From: Skeletonema tropicum
Lineage: Eukaryota > Bacillariophyta > Thalassiosirophyceae > Thalassiosirales > Thalassiosiraceae
Assembly: GCA_037178625.1 (NCBI GenBank)
Contig: CM074140.1
Span: 806,001-870,000 of the forward strand
Length of the DNA stretch: 64,000 bases
Direction of reading: 5' to 3'
The translations under genes and the position numbers were made by a program. This document shows, piece after piece, positions 43,003-54,869 of the stretch (positions are counted from its first letter, which is position 1; each line of letters begins with the position of its first letter). A model generated the notes under the pieces. That model was not told where the DNA came from, did no database searches, and was given only the letters and a program-made list of their open reading frames with translations.

Positions 43003-45399
43003 AAATCTTCGTCTTTGAAGCTTAACCAGAAGATGCCCAGGGGATAATGAAAAAAATCACCAGCGATCACCATGGCGCACCTCGACCCCGTACGTGCCGA
43101 CATCAACAACACTAGCTACACATAAAATTAGACAGCCCAACTGCAGCAACTCCCTCTCCAATAGCCTTTCTATGAAGTGGTGTCCTCAGATGGACATCAA
43201 TCCACGCCATCGCTACTTATTATGACACCAAAGTAGAGGTGCCGGAAAATTGCGCTTTGACATCGGTGTGATGATGCACTTCCAATATGGTCTTCAGATG
43301 AATAGTTGAAGCTGCTCTGCCACTGAACTGGTTTGCAGACGCCATCTATATACTATTAAGCGGCGATCAGTCCCCTCTAGAGTGTGTCGGGGCGTTCTAT
43401 GGCGCATGTAGTGGCATGGTGAATACAGTAGTTGAAAATTGATAATTTCCACAAAATACATCAAAAAGGAGAATGCATATATCTGACAGGAAATGAAATG
43501 AGAGGGTGCCAAAAGTCTGTGAGGTGATGACTATAATATAACAATCAACGTGGTTGGTGTAGATATCTCTATTTCATTGCGGCTGCGACATTATTGGACT
43601 GGTTGAAATGTAGCATATTTTGGTGGAAAATGAAGAGCGAATGCAATCACATACACGAGTATTTGAAGTGATATTGAGTGTATTCATCCTGCAAGTTGGG
43701 GACCCTTTCACCACACAACACCAATAGCCATCTGTTGCGAGCATTATACAGTGGTTTCAGGGTATCATATGACTCCTAACAGCACCATTCCTACCCGATG
43801 GGATCAAAGCAACAGCGGATGATTTGACCTACTACTCAATTATTACGTCTAATTGGAATGTAATCAATAAAACTGATAATAATAATCAATCATCATAGTA
43901 TTCAGAAGGTGTCTGCAATGCACCATGGCAATTAAATAACCGAAATCTATTAAACATGAGTATGTCATGATGTTGCCCGGCATGTGCAGATTTTACGTCT
44001 CTGGCGGTTAGAGCCGTATACCATCACAACGACGCCGATTCGGCCGCCACCGCTTACAGAATCGGAATCTACATAAAAAATGGGGTTAGGCACTATATTG
44101 TTTATGTTGATTTTGGGAATGTTGGCCCAATAGTACCATGGTTTGCCGTCGGATTCGTCATGGAGGAGATGTTTTTTGTTAGTGTGTGATGCGTGATGGC
44201 CGAGCACCCCGGGCCGACGATGCCAGTGCTACTGAATTAGTACCCACAATATCTTGGAGAATGGTCGGAATACCACCATGCCACGTTGCAGAGGCGTTCT
44301 AAACTAACTAAATGGAAGGTTGTTGGTCTTTGAACCAAATGAATCGACCTATTATTGACATAGTTACGTGGTAAAGACGCCACCCGGGGTGGATCCGGGG
44401 TGTGGGCGTCTTCTGGTTAACGCTATGTACCCCAGTCCTAAAATGTCCTAAATTTTGAATTTTGTCAACTACCCAGCAGAACTTCGCTTGTAGTAGCCCG
44501 ATTTTAATGATTCCAAGAGCAGCATTATTCTCAGCAGGGTAGTAGTGAATAGTATGCCTAATTTTATGTTGTGATTCCATTGCCAGCAGCCGATAGAAAG
44601 GGTATTGCTGTCTCACGGTGTGTCAGCATCTACGTGAAAATCGCTAGTAAAAAACCATGGGCTATGTATGGTTTGTACGTAGGAAAGTTGTAATAGCACC
44701 TTTTAGTGTACATATGCGTGAAGATACTCGAAAACTACATGAAATTTGTAGTTCAATGGTGTTTTGACCTCGAGTTATAGTCTATTGCTTCATGGAACAC
44801 TATCACACCAAAGTTTGCTACTTTCATTTTCCTAGTAAATATGCGAATATCACCGATTTTGGTGAGGTAGGAAACTGATTAGGCTGAGGTCAATATTGTG
44901 AGTATAAACTATAGATTGATTACTTTCCGACAAAAGAAGACATGCTGAATCGATTGCAACATCGAGCGGTCGCACAAATTGATCACATAACATGCTAAAC
45001 GCGCTGCCAATATAGTGATCGGTTCGGACGCCATGTTTATTAGCACTTTTGTTAGTAAATTTTTTTTTTGCCTCCCGCCACTCTGGGGTACATAGCGTTA
45101 AAGCTTTGTTAGAAAATATTACTCTCTGTAATCTAGACAAGTACACATCACTTTTGTGTTTCTTAGGCTCCTGGAAACCGCAATGGTAGTCATACCATCA
45201 TCCAAGAAGCCTCAGTGAGGCTTCCTGCGGAATTTGGTCATTCTTGACACAACTTACTAAATCATATTATGATCGTCGTCGTCTACGTCAAAACGAATAC
45301 TACCTTCTGAGTCCCTGGGAGGTGGAAAGTATGACGTGATGTAGTGTCGAGATCGAAGCACTGGAGCTGGAGGATATTCCTCACGACTGCTATCAGACT
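43003..45399. other. Gene-free stretch between kinesin and the decayed retroelement
   Basis: AT-rich, with no supported gene on either strand. It contains a GC-rich imperfect hairpin (about 44373-44413, AAGACGCC...GGGCGTCTT) and a 19-bp inverted repeat pair (44417-44435 and 45083-45101). A tRNA-like string near 43305-43350 did not fold correctly. The kinesin duplication does not extend into it. Confidence 0.55.
44417..45101. repeat. 19-bp perfect inverted repeat, arms 648 bp apart
   Basis: TTAACGCTATGTACCCCAG at 44417-44435 is exactly inverted at 45083-45101. A GC-rich hairpin (44373-44413) sits just outside the left arm and a T10 run just inside the right arm. The interior lacks a coding frame. 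This could be a non-autonomous DNA transposon or a remnant of the neighbouring element's 3' end. No target duplication was identified. Confidence 0.6.
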
Positions 45400-46254
45400 C
45401 TACTCTAGAGGAGGATCCATCTCCATCATCATTATCATCACGTTGTCATCCGATCCAACATCGACATCTGTTTCGTCTGCACTCGTTGAAGAGGCGTCTG
45501 AAGCAGAGGTATTCGACCGCCCTCTGATTCGCAAGTTGGGGAGCCGAGCACGCCGACTTCGTCTAGCATGATGTACCCTACGAGCGACAATAGCTGATTC
45601 CATACCAGCGATCCATCTTTCCTGATCTATAGTTGGTCCTTCAGCCAACTGAGCGAAGTCAATGTGCAATAGGCTCCTATCCTCATCGGTGTTGAGGAGT
45701 TGTGTAACTTTCTGAAGAATTTGTTCATGTTGAGGAAGGGATCTGCCATCTGCTTTGTAATGCACTGTACAATTACGATAAAGCCATTGTTGATGTGTCA
45801 GAAGGAGAAGCTGTCGCATGAGTCCACTGGCCCAAGTCGAAGGTTGAACGAAAGTATGAATGGTGGATAGATACTGTGCTTGAAGGTGGACCAGACGTCT
45901 ACTGATGCGGCCCTCCACGAAATTATCCCATCCAAGGGTGTATGTCGTGTATCTCTGCAAATTCAATTTGCTCAGGGTGTCCATCGATAACATCGTACAT
46001 GTCTAATTCACCGTGTCCAAGGAGATACTCTTCAATAAAATCTTGTAAGTAAGGATCCGTAGCATTATCTTCCATCCAGTCACTGAGTTCCTCCACTGCT
46101 GCTCGAAGGCTCGCTAGACGACCCGGATCACTACATCTTGTAATGTGTGAGGTACTTTCATTGGGGCGGCCACAGCTGGGGCAGATATTCTTAACAGAGC
46201 TATCCATCTTCGAGAGTTGTCTGTTGGTACCACAAAAGTGTGATACATGTTTCA

Positions 46255-46971
46255 CTATCCAGCCAGTAAACATGGGGGAAAATCCTTCACTGCTTTGTCC
46301 ATACCTTCCCAGAAAATCAGATCAAAATATTGGGATGAAACTATATCTCGGGATTCAAAGAGATGTTTAGCCGAGGTGTATCCGTGCCAATCGTAAATTG
46401 CTGCTATCGGAGAGCCGCTAATTTTGCCAAACCCATTATAGGGATGTGATGAAAGTGTTGGTTTCCAAGGCGTGAAGCAAGGCTTGCTTTGCAAGTCTAT
46501 CCATCTCGATATTCCAGATCTCTTGACGGGTGTAGGTAGAAACATGACGATACTCATACTCATCCACGTGAGAGTCCACCTTTTCAAAGGAGATGGTGAA
46601 CGGAATTCCTCGAAGATATCTCTTGAAGAGAGAGAGAGGACATCTGCTTGAGTCTGATTTTCCGCAAGATCTGAATGCGGTTTGTTACCATGATGAATGA
46701 CGCCGGAGTTATCAAACCAAAGCTTCACCGGAGATTCTATTTCGCTATGTGCTGGAAGCAACGTAGAAGCAGCCCGAAGGAGCAATGCTAGTGCCATTCC
46801 CCCAAAGATTTCTCTCCGATAGTTTCCTGCGAATGGAGATTCCTCTGTCCACGTGCCAACCATTTTCCGGGTAGAAACATTGCATATTAACATAAAGGCC
46901 GCAGAGCAAACATCAGTGCTGATATCCTTCATGAATGAACCGTCTGTGGCACCTTCCACGGTGCCTTGCAT
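46255..46971 (-). pseudogene. RNase H fragment of the decayed element
   Basis: EGATDGSFMKD supplies the first catalytic aspartate, RREIFGGMA the glutamate and LWFDNSGVIHHG the second aspartate. The last motif (MDRLAKQA) lies in a different frame after about 46590. The frame also shifts at its upstream end near 46980. The protein is not functional as it stands. Confidence 0.75.
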
Positions 46972-48052
46972 GAGTCCCTCTATCTATCAGCCTTGAGCCA
47001 TCACCGTCTATTTGCAGATCGTCCCATAAACTGTTGTTTCCCCATGACTGCAGTACTTCCAATATGGAAGATGGAGTCGGAGGAGGTGGTGGAACATATG
47101 TAGAGGATATAAGGCTAACAGTATTCTCATCCACGATACGCACACTCGCTGCGTGAGTAAGATTGTTGGGCCGTAGGTGGGAGCTACTTATAATGCCAAA
47201 TGAACTGAGGACGTCATGCTGTACCCCCATAAAACGGAATAAAATGATCATACGCGCGTATGTTTCCATCTTCGTTGCAATTGTACCTCACAATGAGATT
47301 ATCCTGCTCGTTCCAAAACCAATCAATGTTGGGGTCCAGGCGTCGTAGAAAACCAAGGCTGGTAGGAAGGCGATATGTAGGTGACGTTAATGTTCGAATT
47401 GCAATTCTCCACAGATTGACATCGGCTCCAGTGGGTTTCTCAAATGGATACGTTCTCTTCCTGGAGAAGCCTTCCGACCCATCAAGAAGGAGAACATTCA
47501 CCTTTTGCCCATCACAAAGAAGTAATTCGGAGAGAAAAAATATGCATTTTCTCTTCCGAACTCGATTGAGGCGGACAAGTTGCTGTTTCGAAAAGTGGTT
47601 GGATTCTATGAACCATCGCATGATAGATTTGTCACCAATTCGAAATGGTTGAAAGGTGATAGTTTTGTCCAAATCGAGACGAATTCCGAAATGTGCCAGC
47701 AATTCCCACAGATCCTTCCACCAAGATGATGATTCAACAAGATAGCCATGACGTTCAAAGGAGTACTTGAAGGGATTCCCATCGAGGCCCAGATCAATGC
47801 TAAACGCTTCATAAGAATCTAGCAAGAGTTGGCCTTCTAAACATGATTCACCCCAGTATCGTTGAATCCAAAAGATTTTCAAAAAGCCAAGGCGTTCAAC
47901 GTTAACATCAAAGATACCCAGACCTTGGTATTTCACTGGGAGGTGCCGAAATTCAGTGCGAATGTTTCGATTCACACGTAGATATGGGAGTGCTTTAAAG
48001 AAAACTTTTGAGAGTGCTTTATCGACAACCTTCGGAGATTCACACACAGTAA

Positions 48053-48574
48053 CTAGATTCCAACAGAGGCGAGGTTTAAGATAGATGTTAAGACTGAGAA
48101 ATCCGTCCGCTGGAGGGAGATGCGCCAAGGATAGTTGATCTGCGCTGCCCAAGAAAGACCTTTCTTTTTCATTTCGTCCAATTGTGTCCTTTGATTTCCG
48201 TCCGCTACGACGAAGGTTCCTAGGGCTTCGCAAGCTTGATCGGACGGGATGTGTGCAATGGGAAGAGATGGGCCATTGTGTTGAGGAATTACCAATGCCG
48301 TTAGGGGGAGGTCTCGTTGAGGTCTGATGTACGCACGTCCATTCTTGTACCCAAATGAATCTACCGACACTTTACATTTCGCTTGTTTGCAATGTCCACC
48401 CGTTGCCATGATGATGAGGCCCCAACATGTGATCGATGCTTGAATTTGACTAAAGAACTCATTATCTGATAGTCGACGACGTTTGGATCTAACGAGGAGG
48501 TCAGTGTCGTCTACATAAATGATGGCAGCCAGCATGAGAAGAAGACCTGTCCAAGAGGAATAGATCGCTGACAA
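48053..48574 (-). pseudogene. Reverse transcriptase core fragment with YVDD box
   Basis: Contains IIYVDDTDLLVRSKRR, the polymerase active-site motif, followed by CKVSVDSFGYKNGRAYIRP and IPSDQACEALGTFV. The preceding conserved GMGQGS segment is in a different frame (about 48510-48690) and is separated from the N-terminal RT part by a TGA. The following thumb region is again in another frame from about 48090. It is therefore a broken gene. Confidence 0.85.
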
Positions 48575-49271
48575 TGTCCCATTCGACGGTATGCATTCGT
48601 CTGTAATAGTGATGTGACTGAAAATGATGGCGCCGCAGCACTACTACCTTGTCCCATTCCCATCATTGGCTTATCATCAGACCCTCAGACAAACCGAATC
48701 CTGTCCTCAACTGCCATCCCATACATTGCAGGGCGACAAGCATCAGGCACTCCCGCTGCCAGCAGTGATATGGCGGACCACCCATGGTACAGCGCATCGT
48801 AACAGTCTCCAAGATCTACAGAAGCCACTGCATAAGGCCAATGCAGGGTGCGATGAATATCCTGATAGAGTATTCGATTCATGGTAGCATTCTTGGCTCC
48901 GGAGAAGGCTTTCGCATGTTGTTCTAAAGGTAGTAGATTCTCACGATTTAGATTCCCCATCATACGTTGGGCAAAGATAACCTTCAGGACGTAGTTGAAA
49001 TCAGCCTCAAAAAGACAAATGGCTCGAAGTTTATTGATGAAGACAGTACCCATTTCTTTCTGCAGTAAAACTATAACTGTATGTAGCCATCGTTGAAGTG
49101 GCCTTCCAAGACGAATCGCAGTATTCAGCTTTGCAACTTGGAGGGAGGTGAGTTCCTTGTCGAAAACTGCACAGACGTAATGGTCATAATGTATATTGGA
49201 ATAAAACGATTGGGTGTCGATTCGACAATGCTTCCACCAATATTGAAACTCCTATATCTCTATGTAGGGAT

Positions 49272-51980
49272 TCAACCCGAGATGTTGTGTCTATTGATAA
49301 AGGGAGGCTGCTTCTTGGAACAAGGCCTCAACTTCCGGAGGAGTATCAAGAGGAAACTCATACCATTGCATTCCTCCTGGAGAGAAATAGTACGCTTGAG
49401 ATCCTCACGCACTAAATCGAGTTCCTCTTCTAACCGCTTCTTCTCCTCAGATGAGCACATGAGTTTATCCTCCAAAGAACCCACACGTTCTTGCCATACA
49501 ACTCCACTCTTTTTCAGCACTATGGCTTCAGCCGTAGCAGATGCATTTTGGTACGTAAGATTCTTGATGCTCTCTTCCAACTTGTTCTTCTCATGACGAA
49601 TCGAGTTCAGTTGCTCATCCTTCTCTGACAATTGGGCCTGTAACGATTCCAACTTGTCATTTCCTTCCTTCTGCTGCTGATTGAATCTTATCAACGCTTG
49701 CTCGTTTACACTCTTGAGTTGAGCAACTTCCGACTCCTTTGCAGAGATATCGTTTGTAATATCATTCAAATTCTTGATAAGCGAACGATTCTCCTCCTTG
49801 GTAGCATCTAAATCCTTTTGCAAAATTTGTAGCTGTGTCATTGCATCGTTGAGCTCATTTTGTTGGGTGGATTCTCTGAGTTGGTACTCCTTCGTAATGT
49901 TTTCCTTCTCTTGAACTAACTGTCTCATACTATCCGCAGATGCTTCCAGTTCCTCAACCCTTTTCTGCTCCGCAACCAGCTCACCATTGACAGTCTCTAG
50001 AAATTCGAGAGCTTCGATGCGGTCTTTATCCAGCGAGCTGATTTGACTTTTTGTGGCAGTAATCTCCGCTTTGTACTGCACAACTTCTGCCTCTCTCTTG
50101 GAAAGCTGTGATTTTAGAGCAGAAATTTCCTTTTCCAATTTTGCAACATCCTTTGACATTAGGTCCATCTCAGAATGACGACCGTGCTGCATTGACGCGA
50201 CTTTCTCTTCGAGAGCTTCTTTGGCGTCGAGGAGGGATTCCAAATGGGCGCACAGTTCTGCTTGATCATTAGCTTCATCTGAAGCAGCAGTGTTTGACTT
50301 CATTATTTGTTCCAGTTTGACTTTCTCTTCCTTATACTTGATCATCCAGTGAATGGATTCCGAATTTTGCTTTGATTCAAGTTGCTCACGTAGCGTATTC
50401 ACTTCATTTTGGAGATTGGCAATCGCTTCCGTTTCTAATCCCTCATCAGTAGATTTGCTGGAGAGATATGTAATTCTTCTCTCCTTGCATTTTCGAATCA
50501 TGGTCTCTTGCTGCAGCTTTCTTTTGAGAGAATTGACTTGTTGCACCATCAGATTACTCTGGTCTTTGAGGACTTTAATCTTCTCATTTAGCGTTGAATT
50601 GCGATTGCGTAACGAAGAAATTGTAATGCGATCGATGGAATTGCTACCACCTGCTCCAGAAGACAAAGATGATGATGATGATGCGGCTACAACGCCAGAG
50701 TTGACATTGCTGCACCCTCGTTGTTCCAGCGCACTCTTCAACCTAGCAATCTCCAACTGCAATGCTTCCACCGAATACGTCTCATTCTTCACTGCTACAT
50801 TCTTAATAAGCTTGGCCCGCTGAGCAAACTTGAGCGTGGAAATAGTCTCCGAAATAGACGTAGCAGATGGAGTGACGGTCGCCACCAAACAAGTTTTGGA
50901 ATTGCCACCCCAACTATCTCGCAGCAAAAATGTCAACTTGGAATCACGAAATGGCACATGCCTCTCCTTCCCATTCTCTCTATCCACAAGTGAATTAATC
51001 ACCTGTCCCAAACACAACAACGAATTATTAATCATACTCGCCTCCTTCAACCGTTCTCCAGCGGCATCTGTCGTTTTTTGTCTCTCACTCCCTGCCAAAT
51101 CTACCAATGTGAACTTTGATTCGAGAACTTTACTCGTCCCATCCAAATCATTCGTAATGACATTCTTTACCGTTAAAACAAACACGGCATGGGATCGTGA
51201 TGATACTCGATTCATATTGGTAGATGCCACTCGTCGATTTTCATTACCAACACGGAGGACATCCATGGCATCTGCAGTATTGTGCACGACGTATTCATTG
51301 AGACCTTCGACGTAGACACCCTTGGAGGAGTCTTCACGGACAGCTAATGATTCTTGGAGCATGTTGTCATTGGATGATAGCAAATCGTACACCTTTTCAT
51401 TGTAAATTTCAAAGAAGGATGCCTTGGCGCTGTGTTTCTGTTGCGAGGAAGGAGACGATAATGGATTGACAGCTACTACTTGATCGCCATTATTCATCTT
51501 GTCAAAAATAACCTTGAGCGATCGCTGTACCAATCCTGCAGCCTCATCATCGTTGTTATCATCGGAATCAGATGACTCTTCGCCAAATATAGTATGAGTT
51601 TTCCCAGAGGAAGTTTGACCGTAGGCAACAATTGTTCCGTTGTAGCCAGACACGACCGCATCGACAATTCCCTTGACGCTCTCAAAAATATCAATCTGTT
51701 GTGATTCTGGACCAAAGACGGCATCATAGGTAAATGATGACGATGGTCCTTGCTGCTGATCGGTAATGATGGATACAGTTCCCTCCGCGCTGGCGGAGGA
51801 TGATTCTGTTACTTGCTCCAATTTGGTTCCAAAATCTATCGCCGATGTCTCTCCGCTCTGAAGTTGGAGGACGTTTTTTGATTTCGCCTCACGTTCGTTG
51901 AGCGGCCGGACGCGGACGAGGACACGAATGGCCGATGGGGCTTCTTCTCCTTCTGATGCTGCTGTGGATGATGACGACAT
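49272..51980 (-). CDS. Truncated duplicate of the CENP-E-like kinesin
   Basis: Open frame of 902 residues. About 872 residues match the full kinesin almost residue for residue, including the complete motor (P-loop GQTSSGKTHT, LVDLAGSERQ) and the first part of the rod. Small differences include an added SNVNSG, NNGD for NSD, and VTE for LGEE. At SLQEECN the match ends abruptly (49364) and some 30 unrelated residues (MSFLLILLRKLRP and on) come from the neighbouring retroelement read out of frame. All 70- and 43-residue rod repeats and the basic tail are missing. If expressed, it would be a motor with a short rod that could dimerise with the full protein; it may equally be a young pseudogene. 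Confidence 0.8.
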   Translation of the reverse strand: MSSSSTAASEGEEAPSAIRVLVRVRPLNEREAKSKNVLQLQSGETSAIDFGTKLEQVTESSSASAEGTVSIITDQQQGPSSSFTYDAVFGPESQQIDIFESVKGIVDAVVSGYNGTIVAYGQTSSGKTHTIFGEESSDSDDNNDDEAAGLVQRSLKVIFDKMNNGDQVVAVNPLSSPSSQQKHSAKASFFEIYNEKVYDLLSSNDNMLQESLAVREDSSKGVYVEGLNEYVVHNTADAMDVLRVGNENRRVASTNMNRVSSRSHAVFVLTVKNVITNDLDGTSKVLESKFTLVDLAGSERQKTTDAAGERLKEASMINNSLLCLGQVINSLVDRENGKERHVPFRDSKLTFLLRDSWGGNSKTCLVATVTPSATSISETISTLKFAQRAKLIKNVAVKNETYSVEALQLEIARLKSALEQRGCSNVNSGVVAASSSSSLSSGAGGSNSIDRITISSLRNRNSTLNEKIKVLKDQSNLMVQQVNSLKRKLQQETMIRKCKERRITYLSSKSTDEGLETEAIANLQNEVNTLREQLESKQNSESIHWMIKYKEEKVKLEQIMKSNTAASDEANDQAELCAHLESLLDAKEALEEKVASMQHGRHSEMDLMSKDVAKLEKEISALKSQLSKREAEVVQYKAEITATKSQISSLDKDRIEALEFLETVNGELVAEQKRVEELEASADSMRQLVQEKENITKEYQLRESTQQNELNDAMTQLQILQKDLDATKEENRSLIKNLNDITNDISAKESEVAQLKSVNEQALIRFNQQQKEGNDKLESLQAQLSEKDEQLNSIRHEKNKLEESIKNLTYQNASATAEAIVLKKSGVVWQERVGSLEDKLMCSSEEKKRLEEELDLVREDLKRTISLQEECNGMSFLLILLRKLRPCSKKQPPFINRHNISG

Positions 51981-52052
51981 GGTTGCTTCGTGTCGTTAGT
52001 TTCATGTATGGTTCCGCTGCCTTTTATCTTTTATCGGCCGGGCTTGGACCAT

Positions 52053-52169
52053 TTTTTGCTGAGTTTGAAAGAGGCGAGCTTCAGCTTTTCCAGAATTTCT
52101 ACGCTGCGCCCTACGTAGGAATAGTACAATTCCTGCAGAGACGACGACGGCCGCCACAAGACGCGTGCA
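52053..52169 (-). repeat. Upstream block shared by both kinesin copies (copy 2)
   Basis: Matches 42886-43002 with one visible substitution, and homology stops at GACGCGTGCA in both. This marks the 5' boundary of the duplication, about 190 bp upstream of the ATG of the truncated copy. Confidence 0.8.
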
Positions 52170-52376
52170 TGCGAGAGATGCGAGCTGAATGAAGAAGAAG
52201 CACTTCGATGGGAACCCGCCCAAGCGGCCCAAGGATTTCTTTTATTAGCATGCTGATTGCGCAGCACAACATAACAACATAGAAGGAGCAGCTGCACAAG
52301 TTGATCCACTAAATCACTTTGCGCTGCTGCGTTTTGAAGGCCAAGTCATTCGATATTTCTATACTACTGCAATCTT

Positions 52377-54844
52377 TTGCGGCTGATAGATCTTGACAAA
52401 GATATGCACAACACTGACCACGATGACATGACTGATGAAGTATCCGGAACGCTACCTCCCGTAGAGACAACACCAATCCTCTACCTACGCTTCACACCCA
52501 ATGCAACAAAAGATCTCATAGTTGACATTGCAGCTAGGCTAAATAAGGTGGGAATCATCATCACAACAACTGAAGGCATTAATAATGATGATGACGATGT
52601 TACCAATCAAAAACAACATAACGGAGTCGTACTTGGTCTAACTACAACACAAACTCTCTTGGAGAACGAAGCAGAAATCATCAAGCTAGTCAAACCCTGT
52701 CGAACAAATGACGTCAACATTCCACAAATTATGGAGCATTTCAGTGTTGCTGCACGTGACAACTTTATTCATGTCGATGGAAGTATCAATACGAACAATA
52801 ATGAGCGCTTTTATGATTCCTTTGGGTTGTTTACTGCTGCAGAACGAGTTTTGTTGCTGCAAAGTATGGTGAATTCCATTCCTGCACTTGATGCAACAGA
52901 GAGTAGTGCCAAGAAATGCTCAATACCTACATTTCAGTCCATCTTGGAGGAGTACTCAAAGAGTGTAGGCGGGGAAGACAAGTCCAAGCTACTCTTGGTA
53001 TCGAGTTTGAAAACACTAGGGTATGTCGATGTGGTTTGTCCAGTACATATTCCTCATTTACGTGAGTACATCTTACGAGATACAATCAACCCTTGGACTC
53101 CCCCACCGGTACAAGCCATAAGGAATTACTACGGGGAAGACGTGGCTTTCTACTTTGCTTGGATGGATTTTTCTAGCAAGTGGATCAGATTCCCGGGCAT
53201 TATTGGATTGATTGTCTACTGCGTTCGAAACTACAGAGGGGATACCATAGACAACTGCGACTTGACCCCATTTGTTGGCATTGTGACATTCTTTTGGGCA
53301 ACAGTATACAATCGGTTTTGGGAACGAGAGGAAGCATCATTAGCGTATCAATGGGGCAGCTACGCTGTCACAAACAGAGACGCACTTTTTTATGGAAAGA
53401 GAGCAAGCTTCAAGGGGGAAGCTAGAGAAAGTCCTGTCACTGGGAGAATTGAAATGTATTACTCGCCAACCAAACGCAAGCTGAAATGTGCTGTCTCTAT
53501 TCTTGTGAGTATGCTGATAGTGGTTTACCCGTGTATTCTGATGATATTATTCATGAACATGCAAGGTTATATCAGCGCTGATGATGCAACGAGGTGGGAA
53601 ATGGATCAAGGATATAGCCATCCTCTACACTTTCCCTTTTTTGCAAAACTTGCCGAACCTGGAGGAGTGTTTGATGCATCGTCTAGCTGGAAATGCTTCC
53701 TACCGGTAATTTTGCGTGCCATTTTGGTGAACTTTATGAATCAACTGTATAGGAAGGTTGCTGTGGCATTGACTGAGTGGGAGAATCACGAGTTAGTTAA
53801 AAATTTCGAAAACTCTTTGGTACTGAAGAGGTTTGCATTCGAAGCCTTTGACGCTTACGTTGTCCTCTTCTATTTGGCATTTTATGAGCGAAATATTCAT
53901 CTCCTGCGGCTTGAGCTCGTGGGTGCATTGTCCGCTGATACTTTCCGTCGCGTGCTTACTGAAAGTGTCATACCGTATGCATTGCAAAAGCTATCTGCTG
54001 GAAAGGACAACCTCTCGACGACGAAGAAAGATGATGACATCAGTGCAGAGCAGAACCATGCTGCAGAAGTTGGAATGGATGAATATGAAGTATTCGATGA
54101 CTACATTGAGATGTTGATCAACTTCGGTTATATCACATTGTTTGCGTCCGCGTTCCCTCTTGCTTCATTCGTTACTATTTTTGCTCATGTCGTTGAGTAT
54201 AGAAGTGACTGCTGGAAACTTAGGTTAGTAAATTGTGTCATTCTTGTTCTTGTCTTGTTGGCTATGGTCTGGTGGTATCTGGCTTCTTTTATAGTGGCGT
54301 CTCTCTCAGTGTTGCTAAAAGTATTTTGCTTCTAATGTTGCGCATTGCTTATCTGACAAATATCTTCGTCTTTGTTAATTCTCTGCACCTTAGCCGAGTA
54401 TTCCGACGTCCAACTGTAGTCAAAACCGATTCAATTGGCATGTGGAAACATCTCCTCCAAATGCTTGTCTCGCTTTCAGCACTTACGAACTGCTTAATCT
54501 TTGCCTTCACATCGTCACAGCTGCAGCAATTCATTCCAGAGAATTACATTACAGATCAATTTGGAAGACCCGAAATCAAGACTGGAGCAGCAGAGGAAAC
54601 GATGCTACTAATGTTGGGGATGGAGCACTCTCTTATTGTGCTTGCAGCTTTAGTCAAAAGCGTTGTGCCTAGGGTACCGCAACATGTGAAGAATGGGATA
54701 AGCAAACGAGATTATTTATATCAAGCTCTGCTTGCAAAAGGAAGGCTTCAAACTATGGAAGTTGTCGCCAAATTACAAAGCTTGGAAAAATCAGAAACAA
54801 AAAATGCTGGAAGGATGAAGTTGAGAAGCATGAAGTCGATGTAG
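52377..54844 (+). CDS. Anoctamin/TMEM16 family membrane protein
   Basis: Two exons, 52377-54223 and 54394-54844, with a 170-nt intron. The splice joins DCWKL to SRVFRRPTVVKTDSIG, restoring the family's usual sequence; the product is 765 residues (an ATG at 52404 is an alternative). A cytoplasmic N-terminal part leads into NPWTPPPVQAIRNYYGEDVA and FYFAWMDFSSKW. Multiple membrane spans follow, with the family landmarks TVYNRFWEREEASLAYQWG, VAVALTEWENH, AYVVLFYLAFYERN and FGYITLFASAFPLASF. Anoctamins are Ca2+-activated chloride channels or phospholipid scramblases; which applies here cannot be told. The stop lies only 25 bp from that of the convergent methyltransferase gene. Confidence 0.9.
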
Positions 54845-54869
54845 ATTGTAAGGTACTATGTATTAAATT

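Larger units (their letters stand above)
45400..49363 (-). mobile_element. Decayed reverse-transcriptase element, truncated at its 5' side
   Basis: Read on the reverse strand, fragments follow in order: EFPLDTPPEVEALFQEAAS at the kinesin junction; RT N-terminal part with ASVDLGDCYDALYH (48685-49053); GMGQGSSAAAPSFS; the RT active site IIYVDDTDLLV (48053-48574); the thumb region (47214-48233); an RNase H part with ATDGSF, RREIFGGMALALLL and, in another frame, NIEMDRLAKQA (46255-46971); a zinc motif CPSCGRPNESTSHITRC (45923-46273); and a C-terminal THQQWLYRN domain (45400-45993). One in-frame stop (48685-48687) and about six frameshifts break it, so it cannot make a working polyprotein. No LTRs or endonuclease are visible. 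An RT, RNase H, CCHC order suggests a non-LTR element, but the class is uncertain. Confidence 0.85.

Noticed and set aside
43300..43365. tRNA-like string on the reverse strand (GTTCAGTGGCAGAGC)
   Set aside because: The D-arm-like string is not followed by a proper anticodon stem-loop with seven-base loop, and no T-arm is present.
49093..49596. Forward-strand frame across the kinesin/retroelement junction
   Set aside because: It reads antisense to both and has no recognisable motif.
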